Shown here: positions 49,027-61,975 of the stretch, piece after piece | Layout: every line of letters starts with the position of its first letter | Position numbering within the stretch: position 1 is the first letter of the stretch | Assembly (NCBI GenBank): GCA_012064415.1 | Contig: SSNU01000317.1 | Span: 225,081 to 289,080, forward strand | Direction of reading: 5' to 3' | DNA: 64,000 nt | From: Gyrodactylus bullatarudis | Lineage: Eukaryota; Platyhelminthes; Monogenea; Gyrodactylidea; Gyrodactylidae | Notes under the pieces: generated by a model | Databases searched by the model: none | What the model saw: the letters and a program-made list of their open reading frames with translations, nothing else | Told to the model about the DNA's origin: nothing | Program-made: the position numbers and the translations under genes

Positions 49027-49787
49027 TATATATGTTACCGTGAGTCTGGGAAATCAGTGATTGTCGGTAATTCACTAGTGTATGTTGGTAATCAGTGTGA
49101 CTTTAGTGAATCTAGCTAATAAGCCCTCATTACCCAAACACACTGAGAAGGTCAGTGAATTGAAGGAAGTGTATGTCTGAGGGATTAATTTTCGAAGGAA
49201 AATTATCAAGATATGTACTGGCAAAATAAGAGAACAAAATTCTTACTTTCAAGATAGACGACAACTGTAAAATACAAATTCCAGACTTTGATAGAGGAAG
49301 GGGCGATTTCGAATCAATAATAATTGATGTAGTAACTGAGAGTAATGAACAAGTGTCTTTTCAAAGATCAAAATATTCATGGTACCGAGAATAAATTGGC
49401 AGCAACTAATGAATTAGATGTGTGTCAAAGAAGATGAGTGTTCATTAGGAGAGATCGATGCACAAATTTCCCCTAGGAAATGGACAGGGAATATTCAAAT
49501 TTGATTGACTCAAATTGTAAAACCCTGACCTGTAAATGTGAAAAGAATCAAGTTTTATGTAACTTTAGATCATTCTCTTACTTATGGCAATAAATAAATA
49601 TTTAATGCTTTAATTTTTTCTCAAAATATTTAATCAATAAGTTGAGCTGTTGAATTCACTGACCTTCTCAGTGTGTTTGGGTAATGAGGGCTTATTAGCT
49701 AGATTCACTAAAGTCACACTGATTACCAACATACACTAGTGAATTACCGACACTCACTGATTTCCCAGACTCACGGTAACATATATA
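49027..49787. mobile_element. TIR element, TGTTACCG ends
   Basis: Terminal inverted repeats of about 135 bases (49027-49161 and 49652-49787), nearly identical, begin TATATGTTACCGTGAGTC. TA-containing flanks are consistent with a TA target duplication (mariner-type), which is an inference. About 490 bases of unique interior with no long frame. Confidence 0.8.
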
Positions 49788-51971
49788 TTTTGTTTTTTGA
49801 GTATTAAATTTTGATTTTTCTCGAAATGGAGTGAAAAGCTTTGTCTATTGAATTATTTGCAATACTTGAAATTTCTTCAAATTCACATAATTTCGGTAAG
49901 GAAATTTTCAAAAATCATTATTGAATCTTCCTCATATTTTTTAGGCTTCTTTTCTCTGAAATTTTATTTCAACGTCGTCGTCAGATTAGTATTGAAGAAA
50001 CCCATTTGAATGTTGTTCTATCAGTAGAGTGATTGCAGAAGAAAATGATTCAACTATATAGCCTTAAATATGCTATCGGCTCCCCAATGTCTGCCCAAAG
50101 TATAGAATATGACTCTTTGACTTATTTAAATGACTATGGAAATAAGATATCTTTAATGCAAAATCAAACTTTTGATACTTGATTTATTTATCTTATTATA
50201 AGGCATATGTACTCATTTTCTATTGTGAATTTTGAATGGTGCACGAATTTCATGATTCTCATCTCTTTTGTTCGAATTAACCAGAGATTGAAAGAATTGA
50301 TCAATCCAATAATTGCTATGGTTATCTTTTACTAGGATGGAGTTGTGAACTATATTACAGGGAAACTCCCAACTAGATTTAATGAAAAAATTGTATTTAT
50401 CACCAAGAATCAAACCATCTTCAAATAAAAAAAATTATTAAACTCGTGATTTCATTTTCGTAGTTTGTTTTTTATATCATTGATGTTGAAAAGTGCCTCG
50501 GTAATCTCGTAATTCATAGAAATTAATAGAAACTATGAAAAGCCAAGTTTTCTATAGATTTTCCTTTTTTATTTTATCCTATTCTGTATGGTGTGATAAT
50601 TCTTGAAGATTAATTCAAAACCCTGTGTCTTTCGGGTGTGTAAACATATGGAGTGCGAATTCTTGATGGAAAAATTTACATTTTTGTAAAATTCATAGGC
50701 TCCCAATTTTGGTTAAATACCATTTTAGAGGAACCAAAAATTCATTATGTTAACTGTCTGTCGAGATGAATCAGCGGATTGAAATTGATCTCGGCGCTGA
50801 CAGTTGCTTAGCCTCGAACATAACCAAGCTGCGTCTGTGTAAATTCAACTCTTGTGGAAATCTATTTTAATAAAACTAAAGCTAATTGATATGAAGTTGG
50901 AAATCTATGATTTTTCACAAATATCTTGTCTTTTTCAATTCTAATATATAAAAGATATTTTGGACTCCTAATCATGTTGGTTACTTTAACCATTTTTAAG
51001 GAAAGAATTCTGAAAGAAAATTATTTTTATGATTTTTCCAACTTCTATTTGGCGCCAAAATTCCATTTTTAGGTGTGCATCTATTGTAATATTTAAGCTC
51101 AAACTCATGTCAATTAGCTCTAATTTTTAAGCAGAAACCAAAATTCTCAATTGTAAATTAAAAGGTGACATATTTTCTCCCTTCAGTGTGTATTTAATAT
51201 AAATGTAATTCAAGTTTATTTGAATTGAGAGAAAATTTCAATTCTGGAAACTAAATAAATCATATACACTAAATAATTTATCGATTTATCTTGAATAAGT
51301 GTGAAAATATTGAGTATTATTAATTATTTCTAATTATATTACTCTATATAACACAGGGGTCATGTTGAAATAAAGATTATTGTATCTAAATTTAAGATTC
51401 TTTTTTTTTGTTAGAAGGTTTTATTAAGTAAATGTATAATATACATTGTATATAATTAACAAAAATAAGTTAGTCTGGACAAGCATTATTTAAAATAAGG
51501 TTTTCTGAATCTTGAGCATCTTGTAAAATCAGAATGAATAAGATATAATCTGGTGGATTTGATACACTGGTAGTGAAAATAAATAGGCCTTCAAAGAATT
51601 TTCAATAATCATTCTGGATTTAGTGAAGATCGGCTTCCGGTCTAAATCCGTTATGGATTCGCCGTTTTGCCTTCATAATTAAAAAAATTACAGAAACCTC
51701 CATAAAAATTGAACAAAATTACAATTTCTTATCAAAATAATATTCTTCTGTCTTCCTATAACATTCTTTATGAAAATTTTGATTTTTCTAATTGTGATAA
51801 TCTTTATTCCATTAAAGCTATTACAGAACATATAAGATCAAAAATTGATTACTCTAAGTCTCTTCTCTATCCTGATCTTCACTAATAGCAAAAACCAGTT
51901 TGATTTCGTTAAAATTTTTCAGATTTATTATAACGCCAATCATTACTTTTCTCAGATACGATATTTTTATA
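49788..51971. other. Repeat-remnant region, no clear gene
   Basis: Foldback ends are visible at about 50640-50710 and 50870-51080 (TTGATATGAAGTTGGAAATC). An open minus frame at 50213-50413 and a short plus frame after an acceptor-like site near 49945 (containing LFQRRRQISIEETHLN) may be gene debris, but neither can be joined to anything. Confidence 0.4.
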
Positions 51972-52460
51972 TTATTTATGACTCTCACAACATGCAGATT
52001 TTAAAACATTTTTCATTATTGTACAAATTATTTCACTTATGTATATATTTGTATTTATCTTTTTTATCAATATAAAATTTTTTTCTAACAAAAAAAAGGA
52101 ATATAAAAGACTCTTAGTATAGTCAAGTTTAGATTGAATATGTGACATAATAGATTTTATACTAGAGAGATTATTACATTCACATAATTTATATTTACCT
52201 ATCATATTATAAGCTGAGAGTAGATAGTGGTCTGAAAATGATGATCTTCTTAAATTATAGAAATTTTCGACTAATTGAGATGAATTAATAAAAGTTTTTA
52301 GGATAGAGGAAGAATAAAAATTTGGAATATGTTCAATCTCCAAGGATTTTTCAATGCTTAATGATGGGACTAGAGGTGAAATATAGTCCAGATTATTATA
52401 TATCGATTCCGAATTTGATTCAAGATGTCCGGTACTACATTTAAAAGCTCTAATTCGATT
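51972..52460 (-). CDS. Unassigned 163-codon open frame
   Basis: Open from 52460 to a stop at 51972, long for such AT-rich sequence, but with no ATG in the first half. Content is Ser/Leu/Ile/Asn-rich, with two cysteine pairs (KLCEC, ACC). It could be an internal or terminal exon, or a decayed element protein. No family resemblance found. Confidence 0.25.
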   Translation of the reverse strand, partial: NRIRAFKCSTGHLESNSESIYNNLDYISPLVPSLSIEKSLEIEHIPNFYSSSILKTFINSSQLVENFYNLRRSSFSDHYLLSAYNMIGKYKLCECNNLSSIKSIMSHIQSKLDYTKSLLYSFFLLEKNFILIKKINTNIYISEIICTIMKNVLKSACCESHK

Positions 52461-52673
52461 TTAACTTCCTCTTTCTACGGCGTTCTTTGAAGATGAGTCT
52501 ATAAGAAGTAACTGACATTTCGAAGAAACGTAAATGAACCGAAAAATTCGTTTGTTTAGCAAAAAATTAAATATTTTGTTATCAACAATAAATTAGTTTT
52601 AACTGGCATAATTTTTAAGAACAACAAGCGTTCATATCTGCTAGCAATGATTTTTTTTCAACTTGTTTTTTTT

Positions 52674-53731
52674 TATGTTACCGTTAATCTTGCTACTCTT
52701 GATAGTCTCAGGAATCTTGTCACTAATATTAAGTTTAGCTGATAATTATAATTAACATAATAAGTAATTTTTTGACTTTTAATTTTAATACATTTAGAAA
52801 GGAAAATCATCCAGTTTATTCAAAAATCCCCTAGAGCTTTTTCAAAATCTCTTTTTAGAAGTGATGCACATTAATAGAACCTTAGAAGCTTTACAAAATT
52901 AGATGCCAGTAGAAACGAAAACTATACCTATTTGATATTCTCTAGAATTATAAACTTAACCCTTTCGGTGTCGATGGACATATATGTCCATTTTCCAATT
53001 TTTTTGAACCTTCATAACTCTGCCAGTTTGGTAGGTTTCTGGATCAATTAAAGTTTAAATTGAAACCCACAATATGAACTTGCATTAGTAATATTTTTGG
53101 CCAAATAACTTTGTATCTTCATAGCTAAATTTTGGTTTTTATAAAAATTGTGAAATAATCTCGGCACTGAAAGGGTTAAACGTTTCTTCAGAATCATTTT
53201 CACTTCATACGAAACTTGTTAACCAATCAGTTTATCAAATTTTATTGAAAATATCAACTTTTACCAAATCTTTGGTACCTTCTAAATTCATCCAAAATAA
53301 ACTTTTCCAGTTCTTTTTCAAAATAGTTGTTTCTTTGAAAAATAATTGCGTTTGAGAATTCTTTATCAAATTTCAATTGAAAGTTGGAAGTTAGGGTTTG
53401 TATTTTCAAATTTTGACGACCTTTTAACCAAATATTTAAGGCGATCACTGCTTTCTTATGGGTTCGAAGGGGTTAAGAATTTTCGTATGGAGTGAAACTG
53501 AATCTGAAGCAAAGTTTAAGTTTATAATTCTAGAGAATATCAAATAGGTATTATTATGTTTATTATAATTATCAGCTAAACTTAATATTAGTAACAAGAT
53601 TCCTGGGATTCTTGAGACTATCAGATAATCTTGAAACTGACTAACAAGTTTAACTGGCTTTCAGTTAATCTTGTTACTAGTTGCCAGGGTGTCTTGAGAC
53701 TATCAAGAGTAACAAGATCAACTGTAACATA
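52674..53731. mobile_element. TIR element, TGTTAC ends
   Basis: The left end TATGTTACCGTTAATCTTG is mirrored on the right by AAGATCAACTGTAACATA. The arms continue inward (left TAAGTTTAGCTGATAATTAT near 52730; right ATAATTATCAGCTAAACTTA near 53567), and another inverted pair (TCTAGAATTATAAACTTAA near 52943 and its reverse complement near 53520) lies deeper. The right end is duplicated in tandem. The outermost bases resemble those of 49027-49787. Confidence 0.7.
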
Positions 53732-55794
53732 GCTATTCAACATTGAGGTTTCACGTATAGAAACTAAAAATGATCCAAAATTTTGAATACTTTTGTAATA
53801 ATAATACAATTTCAATTTGCAGAAAGCTTGTGAACTTTTTGATACATTTCCAGATTTTTCCATCTTCTGAATAGGTAAAACTTCATACATTTTCATGAAT
53901 CAAGATCTTTTTAATAATTTTAATAGTAATATTTTAATCAGCAAAAAACCAATATTTGCTTGATCCTTCAATCAGGATAGATATTCCAAAAGACATAAAA
54001 ATTAATAATTTCTCTTAGTCAAGTTAATTGTAATTGAGGAAGATATATATCTCTCTTGGTACTTTTTTGCATCATACTCCTGAATAATATGAATTACAGT
54101 TCTATAATTAAAATGCGTATATGATATCTTATTTCCCAGTATAGTGTTACTCCAGGATTATACATGCATATTAGAGAATTTATATATATTTATAAAAAAT
54201 TTCTACAAAGTTATACTTTTGAATGTAATAATTGATAAGATTCCAATAAATCTATTCAAATGTGATTGATCTGGAATTTATAACATTTTTTCATCACTCT
54301 CCAATGAGAGATTAATTTTTACTTAAGTTAGAATACAAAATATGCTGAATTTGGTTGTACATTGTACAATAAAAGTCCATCGAAAGCTGGTTGATATGAA
54401 TATGAGAGATTATGATTTTTCTGTTATCCAGAATAAATATTAAGATCATTTTCCCTTGACTTTCAGTATTTTCAATAAAATATGAAATTGAAAACACATA
54501 TGTCACTGTAAGTCTACAAACTCCATAGTAAACCAGAAAATCTGGAAACTCGATATTCAAATTCGCTGATTATATCGCTGTAATTAGCTATTCACTATAG
54601 TTACATCAATGGACATAATAGGTGACCAAAGAATATTGTAATTTCAACATTGATGCCATAGATGTTGGATTTCTCATAGTATAGAACATTTGCCCCCTCT
54701 TGTTTTGCAGTAATTTTTCTGAATGACAAAGAGACTAAGGGCTTTTTAACATCAATAATAAAAAGACCAACAAGATCCAAGGTAAACTTAAAGAGAAATA
54801 AGAGGGGGCAACTGTTCTTTAATTTAACCAATTTTTGCATTGAAATGTTCCAGCACATTCTCGATCGATAATTTGAACTGAAAGATGCCTAAAATACTTT
54901 TTTCATCCCTTATTAGATAGGAAATTTATTAAGCTTCAAAATTATGTATAATTCATAGATGGATAGCTTTTCACTGATGCTAATTAAAGTTACTTGAGGA
55001 AGAGTGATATTTTGACCCAAAAGATAACAATTTTAACCTCTAATAATTTGGCTTTCAAAAAGGAATTCAGATTCGGAATCAGGGTAATTATCTTGGTAAG
55101 ATTACAAGTTTTCTAATTTGTGTAATGAAAAAAATTAATTTGGGACATGAAGGGGACATAAAATAAGCAATGAGCAAACCAGAAATGTTTCATCATGGTT
55201 AAATTAGCTATACAACTAAGGTGGGGAGGGGGCATGGATCAATAGACTCTATGTTAATGTGATATAATTAAAGAAAACTAGATCTTGAGAAGGAAACAAT
55301 GATGAAAGATGATCAATGATCATGGACGTTTGATTACATAATAATCCCTTTGAAGAGATATTCTTTTGGTAAGATTTTATTCAGATAGTGTTGTAAATAA
55401 ACCAAGAAATACACATCTATGAATTGTTTAAATCTGAAAAATGGGCCATTGAAGATCTTTGCGATAAAACGCCTAAAAGTAGAAAGAATTCTAATTTTGA
55501 AAGAAAGAATAATAATGGTTGCGATTCTCAATCCCTATATGTAGGATTTACAGTGTTTATAGACAATTAATCTTCTAGCTAAGATTTTTCACAGGTTGTC
55601 ACAATGGCCATATGAAATCAAACATGATTATCTTACCAAAAGTTGGTTAATATGAAGCCGACTAGGAAGCCGAATATCTTCATTAAATTTTCGAAAGTAC
55701 TACCATTTTTGAGGGATTTTAAATTTTCGAAATTTGATAGATTTTCAAGTAGCGAAAATGGTCAGGAAATCGAAGCATTAGAACAGATATAAAG
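53732..55794. other. AT-rich region, foldback ends only
   Basis: Isolated foldback termini near 54385-54440 (GTTGATATGAATATGAGAG) and 55640-55670 (GTTAATATGAAGCCG). Short minus frames at 54312-54560 and 54601-54858 have no family features. Confidence 0.4.
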
Positions 55795-56260
55795 CTAATA
55801 GATATGAATTTGAGTATCTATGATTTTTACGAAAACCTCGATTTTTTCATCAAAAATTTAACTAATTTAAAGATCTTTTGGAATCCTATTCAAGTCGCCT
55901 ACTTTTATGATTTGAAGAAGAAAATTCTATAAAAAAATTTTTTCATGAAAAATATGATCATTTTTCAAATTTTGATTTAGCGCCAAAATCCCATTTTTTC
56001 GAACTTTGAAGTGCGAGAGTGATCAAAAATTAATTTTCAGGATCACAATGAGACAAAAAAGCCAATTATGCAGAATCTGTTCTAATGCATAACTTCATTA
56101 TCGTTTGGGAATCGAATTTCGACCTTTTGATTATTTTCACTACTTGAAAATTAATGACAAATCGAAATCCCTCGAAATTAGTGTATCTTACGAAAATTTG
56201 TCAGCGATATTTGGCTCTTTTGTCGTATTGTGATCCTGAAAAAATTCTTTTTGAGCTCAA
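55795..56260. repeat. Foldback-family copy, right arm decayed
   Basis: The left arm matches the 1368 copy well (AAGCTAATAGATATGAATTT, then the TTTCAAATTTTGATTTAGCG and GGATCACAATGAGACAAAAA blocks). An opposed TTTTGTCGTATTGTGATCCT lies near 56218-56238. The right terminus is lost. Confidence 0.7.
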
Positions 56261-56364
56261 TGTTTAAAAACATGTCAAACTCATATAAATTAGCTTTAGA
56301 TGCTAGAAATCGGAAAAGCAAATGTCAAGAGAGTCAATTAACAGTCAACTCACAATGGCAGGTG

Positions 56365-56455
56365 TAGACACGTTTCGCCTCTAAATAGGACTTGCTAGTA
56401 CACTATAGCCGGGATTTGAAACTAGGTTCCCAACGAAACGAGTCTACATCTGTCA
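56365..56455. repeat. Hammerhead-related inverted remnant
   Basis: The minus strand reads GTCC (TATTTAGA) GGCGAAACGTGTCTACACC, a decayed hammerhead stem II / GAAA / short stem III / GTC series with a damaged first core segment. About 45 bases away on the plus strand is a second AACGAAACGAGTCTACATC, so two units lie head to head. Between them, ATTTGAAACTAGG resembles a tRNA box B on the minus strand. Confidence 0.45.
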
Positions 56456-56459
56456 ACGT

Positions 56460-59400
56460 GGTTCAATTTTATTTGAATCTCTTATGGAATTTCCAACATT
56501 TATGTGTGAAAAATAGCCTGTGACCAAAGCTAGCAAGTAGGTTGAAATTAAACTTGAACTTAAGAAAAAATCTTTTATAAGAATTCAGATATGTTTTACA
56601 ACAATCATCGGCTGAGAAATCGAGTATTAAAGTAAATATAAACGGATTCTGGATCATTTTCTACTGAAAACTAACAAGCATAGTTATTTCAGAGAATTTA
56701 TGAAACTTGCAAACTAAAAGCGATGAAATTTTATGAGTGAGTTAAACTTTTGGCCAGAATATCGAATTCCCTTCACCAAAGTTCCCATACCATAAAATAT
56801 CAATATATGGAAAGATTGATAAATGATATCTAGTTGATCATATTACAGATTGTTTTCAATTAAATTTTTCCCAGAATTTTAAAACTAGATTAAGTAAGGA
56901 ATTTTTTAATGAAGCTGAAATTCAAAGAGAAAAATTATCTCATATCTTTAAAGAATTTTCTCGTGAAAAAATATTTATTTTTAAAGTAACTAATACATAA
57001 TAATTCAACGAAAGAAGTTGGTTTCATGCTCGAGCGGATTTTAACTTGTAAATTAACTAAAACCATCCAAAATAATGAGAGTTTCGTTATAACCTGGGCA
57101 CTTGTGAAAATAATTACACAATGTACTTAGAAATTAACGATCAATTTTAGAAAGCTTATTAATTAAACCAACTTGAGATAGATACGAAAATTCGTCTTAC
57201 ATCAGCCAATTCTAAAATAATATTTTTTTTTATTTCTTTAATATAATTTTAAAATCTTGAATTACACCTCGTAGACCAGGACCTTACAACTAAACCTAAA
57301 AGTCTTTCATTCTCTATCGATAAGGAGTTATTACACAATATTTTCCATTATAGTTACTAAATAGAAAAAATACGAATTTATTCGAAAACAAGTTTTGTAG
57401 ACTAAAACTCCAAGATAATGTTCTAAAAGAAACATTTGTGTTGCCAATTACCGCCTTGGTAAATGGGTGTATATGATTGATAGATACAAAGTTATTTTTT
57501 AAATATCACACATGAGACTTGATGTAAAAGCTCAGATCCAGAGTCTACTAGGCAGGAAGAAATATCCTTTACATTCCGATAATAAACCAGAAAATCTTAT
57601 TAATTTTTCAACTAACAGTAAACCTTTTTCCTTGTAAAAGTATTTTTTTGTGTCATGATAATTTTATTACTGAAGACTTCAAATTACAGTATTACACTAT
57701 GAAAATATGATTTCGATTGGTAAACTAGAAGTTGAAACAGATTTGTTTTTGATGTTTTTTTCGTCGTGAAAACATTTTCCCTTCTAATATATTATATATT
57801 TGAAGAATTCCAAAAATCAGAAATTTTCCAACCAGGTTGATTTTTTATTACTTTTGGTATTTTCGATCGATTATTCATTGTAGATATTGTGAAAAAATAC
57901 CCTTCCATACATCTCGGAAAGTCTTAGATATTGATTAAGTACTCCTGGAATTGAGCATTGATTATAATTCAAAATTTCAACCTACTTTGATGCATCTTTA
58001 GTTTTTTTTAAATGAGCCACTAATTTCTTAGAGATCGTTGATCAGTATTAAAGTTGCAAATAGTACTTAATCACGTTTAGATTGACTCGTATGCATCGAG
58101 AGAGATCCTAATTAACACTGTTTTTAGTTCACATATTTTGATAAGAAAATCACACCTCTTTAATGATGATATCTCGTTAGCTCTTGCATTTATTTCTTCT
58201 TATTAAATTAAAACTGTAGAGAGTTATCTAAGACTAAAATCTAGAAATTCAACTACAACTGCCATGAAGAAATCTACTTACAATCAGTCATTATAATATC
58301 ATCATTTTTAAAAATATATACTACACTTCTATTTCCTAGAAATCAACATGATCTGAATCTTATTATTTACATTTTGACTGATAGAGAGAACCATTTTTAG
58401 AAGAAAGAAAACTCGGTGATGTTGGAGAATTATAAAATTCGTTTTGTTCTTAGGAAAATTATTATTTTCTTCTGTATTATTATTAGCTCTTCTTCCGGTC
58501 GATAGAAATTTCGTTCGAATAAATAATGAAAGACAAATTTTGTTAATTAAATTTATTTACTTTTAATTGTTTGTTCTTGAATTTTTCGATACCATTTTAA
58601 GGATAGGTATTATGTTGATTCTTGAGATGTTGAATTGTAATATTCATGAAAAATAAGAGAATTTTCATTTTTAACTATTGAAAAGTCATTTTTGCAACTT
58701 TTTAAAGAAATAATAATCATTTAAAAAGTTTTTAATTCGAAAATTTTGTTTATCTTAATCCTGATGCATAAAAAGGTATTTTAAAGCGAATGTTATTTAT
58801 CCTATTGATGGGCGATTTTGGTTCAAGTCTATTAAATATTTATACTGATTTCATTAAATAATTCAGTAAACCCTAATTGCTTTTTATAGAAATACTCTTT
58901 ATACCTTGATATTCATTTATCCAGCTTTTATTTAAAAATTTGAAAAGAATAATCTTGTATGAGTCTATTTTAATTGGGGTAATCTGAACTTTCAAACTCC
59001 ATTTGTCGATTTAGAAAACAGAGTAATTTAATTATATAAGTTTTTATCTGTGATGGGAATGTCAACTTTCATAAATTCTATATCGACCAGATGATGAAAT
59101 TTTGGTTATTGATCCATATCAAGCATTTTTTATTTGTATCTTTATTCCCTTTCAAAAGTGTTATCTTCAACTGACTCATCTCAGTTACGAATTGCCATAA
59201 TGATGAAAAAATTTTGCGCTTAAAACTGACATGCTAACGATTAAGATGAAAATTCAATATTTCTCGATACTCAAATTTCGAAATTACCCCAATTTCAAAT
59301 TGCCAATATTTAATATAAATTAGACGAAAGAAATTCATACATCTTTATATCTACTAGCTCCTTCCCGGTTGATCAAATCATTAATGCTTCAAATGGCGAA

Positions 59401-61514
59401 TTGATAAAATCCACATGAACCATGTTTAGTTCTTTCCGTTCTATAATTTTTTCCAATCTCTATTTGACTTATGTTGGTAAGAGGTTCTTGAGAAACTAGA
59501 CTGGAGAAGCTTTCCTATTGATTTTCTGAAGAAATTTCCATGTTTTAAACTATACTTAATTTCAGCATCACTAAGCACATTGAGGGATTTCCTTTTTGAA
59601 TTTATTGATTTTTTTCCCAAATGATAGAAGGAACTTACGATAATTTAACACATCTAAAATAATTTAAATTATCTCTCTTATTACACAGAACTCCCGAGAA
59701 AATGTATGAACTAAATATTTATCGATTAAAAGTTGATTTGCTGAAGCTGCCAAAGCTCTTACGTCAAAGCCTCTTTCAAGAAATTTTACTCCATTAATAA
59801 GCAAGATAGTTTATTTATTATTAGAATTATACTTTGCTTGATAGGGACCCCTCTTTTCGTCCCTCTCACAATTCCAAAGAAGATGAAAAATTTCAACTCA
59901 AAGTTTTAAATAATTGAGCCAATTCGAAATTTAGAATGATTTTATTTAAATGGTGTTTCAGCAACTTTAAAGGCAGGAACTCTGGAAAGTTTGACAAGAA
60001 TCTGTCTTTGCAGCATTTGATGAAAAGCAGGTAGATTAATCTATTTCAACAGTCAAATATATTAAGAAGAAAGTCGTTTATTGAATGTTACCACAACCAA
60101 AACATTCTTTTGAACTAAGTAAATATATCAGCGGAGAACTGAATTTAATAGGGAATCGAGATATTCCAGTGATTTATTGTCTATTGAATTCTCTTTCTCA
60201 GAAACTACGCTGTTATTAATCTAAAGTAAAGGGAACAGCTCACTTTTAATTAGATTGAATATTTTCACTTCAGAAATAATATTGATTAGCATAGAAAACT
60301 TTTGAAAAATTGTTCTTTCTCAGTCTGAATAGGAGCTGATTTAAGAATCTTGAATAAAAAATCAAATTGTAAATTAGAAATCAATCTGTTCAAATTTTGC
60401 TCGTAACAGCCTTTTTACTTATTTGAAGTATTAAACCTGATTTGAATCATCTTCTCATGAAATTTAATTTGATAAAGATAGAAAAATATGTGTTGTCTGG
60501 AAGAAAAAAGCTATTATTTACATTATGTACGTTGCAGAAAGATTCTGCTAATACAAACCAGAAGACTCAGGTAGAAAGCAAAAAATTTTACAGTCAATCT
60601 TTGATGGTAATTAAAAATACATACTTGCCACTTAAAAGTAGACTTGATTTTTTTCTAACCCATTGAGTACCGATAGGACGGTAAATTTGAATGAATCACG
60701 AATTATCCTATGATCAATTATTTATTCTTTAGGATTTATAATTCAGTACCCTTTAAAAATACTTTATATCAATGTCATATAGTGGACAATGCTTCGAAAT
60801 TATCTACAGTTCTTTTATTCTAATGTGAACTGTCTCTTTCATTAGAGATTAGAAGAGACAATCTAAAACAATGAGAAGAGGTAATGAATGTTACTTAAAT
60901 GTGAAATTGATACGTTTTTTACTAATCCCCAATACAGGTCCTCTCTACTGTTTAAAACTCAAATTTTTATTCTATAGCGGGGCAGTTTTCAGGATCCCTT
61001 ATAAAATTTTTGATAAATTCAGATTTAAAAATTTGGAAATTGACTAAAGAAGGAAGCATGATGTGAGAATAAACTTATCCTGAACAATATTATCGTTAAT
61101 AAATTTAAATCTCTGCCAACGTTCACTATTTTATCTCTGGAAAATCCATACGTTAATTGAAACAGGTTTTTTGTCTATCCAAAATTGATAGTCTTGTCAG
61201 AAGTAGATTGATCGAGGAAGAATTTTTGAATTAAATAATTCATTAAAAAATTTTGAAGAATAGGTTGAAAAATAAAAATAACTCGAGGTATAGTGATGAA
61301 TAAGAACTCAAATTCTATCATGTGAAAGTCGAAATTTTATTTCTTGAAAATCGATAAATGATCCACTGGAGCTCAAGTGGCTAAAAAGCTTTAGAGGACC
61401 ATAAAAGAAACAGCAGGTCACTTTTTTTTAACATACTCAATCAAATGGTTTTTTTGAAGAGATAAAAATTAAAATATCTGATTTTTTCGAAGATATCTAC
61501 AATTATTTCGTTCT
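56460..61514. other. Five kilobases with no recognised gene
   Basis: Uniformly AT-rich, rich in stops in all frames. The longest frame (60442-60666) has no protein-like features. No strong inverted repeats were noticed. Confidence 0.5.
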
Positions 61515-61767
61515 AAAGCTAATTGATATGAAGCTGGGAATCTATGATTTTTACAGAAATCTCGATATTTTCAAAATATTTTTTTCGAAATATGGTCATT
61601 TTTCAAATTCCCATTTCATAAAAATAATTATTTTCAGATGTTTTTTCTTCAAATGGTAAAAGTGGGCAGCATGAGTAGGATTCCAGAAAATCTTTAACAA
61701 ATTCGAATTCTTGATGAAAATATCAAGATTACTGTAAAAATCATAGATTCCCAACTTCATACCAACC
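61515..61767. repeat. Short foldback element, internally deleted
   Basis: Both termini of the 1368 family are present in opposite orientation (AAAGCTAATTGATATGAAGC at the left; GATTCCCAACTTCATACCAA at the right) with only about 170 bases between. The left arm is much shorter than the right. The right end abuts the hammerhead unit at 61768. Confidence 0.8.
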
Positions 61768-61975
61768 AACTTTTGGTGCTTTGGTAATATATCCAACAGG
61801 TTCGTCTTATTTGGTAATGGGTTAGCTCATGTCGCTGAATGTGACAGCTTACTATGAATCCCGCTGTGACTAGTACGAAAGAAACTCATTGAGCATTCGG
61901 AAATAATCCAAGTATACATCTTTGGTAGACACGCGTTTCGTCCTCTTTTGGACTCGTCAGTAAGACTATATCTAA
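61768..61975 (-). repeat. Retrozyme-like ~200-base repeat unit
   Basis: Matches, on the minus strand, the unit enclosed by the inverted repeat at 26637-26927 over its whole length. The hammerhead motif lies at its 5' end (minus strand). Confidence 0.65.
61918..61970 (-). ncRNA. Hammerhead ribozyme motif with intact core
   Basis: Minus strand: CTGACGA (61960-61954), stem II GTCC (loop AAAAGA) GGAC, GAAA (61939-61936), a minimal stem III ACGCGTGT, then C (61928) as the predicted cleavage base. All invariant core positions of a type I hammerhead (CUGANGA, GAAA, UH) are present. Stem I pairing is weak at its base (two or three pairs), with a possible TATA/TATA pairing further out, so activity is uncertain. 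Very short stem III is known for animal retrozyme-type hammerheads that cleave better as dimers. Confidence 0.7.

Noticed and set aside
49945..50028. Terminal exon continuing the 47861 exon
   Set aside because: The open phase after the acceptor-like site does not match the phase-0 donor at 47972, and no intermediate exon was found.
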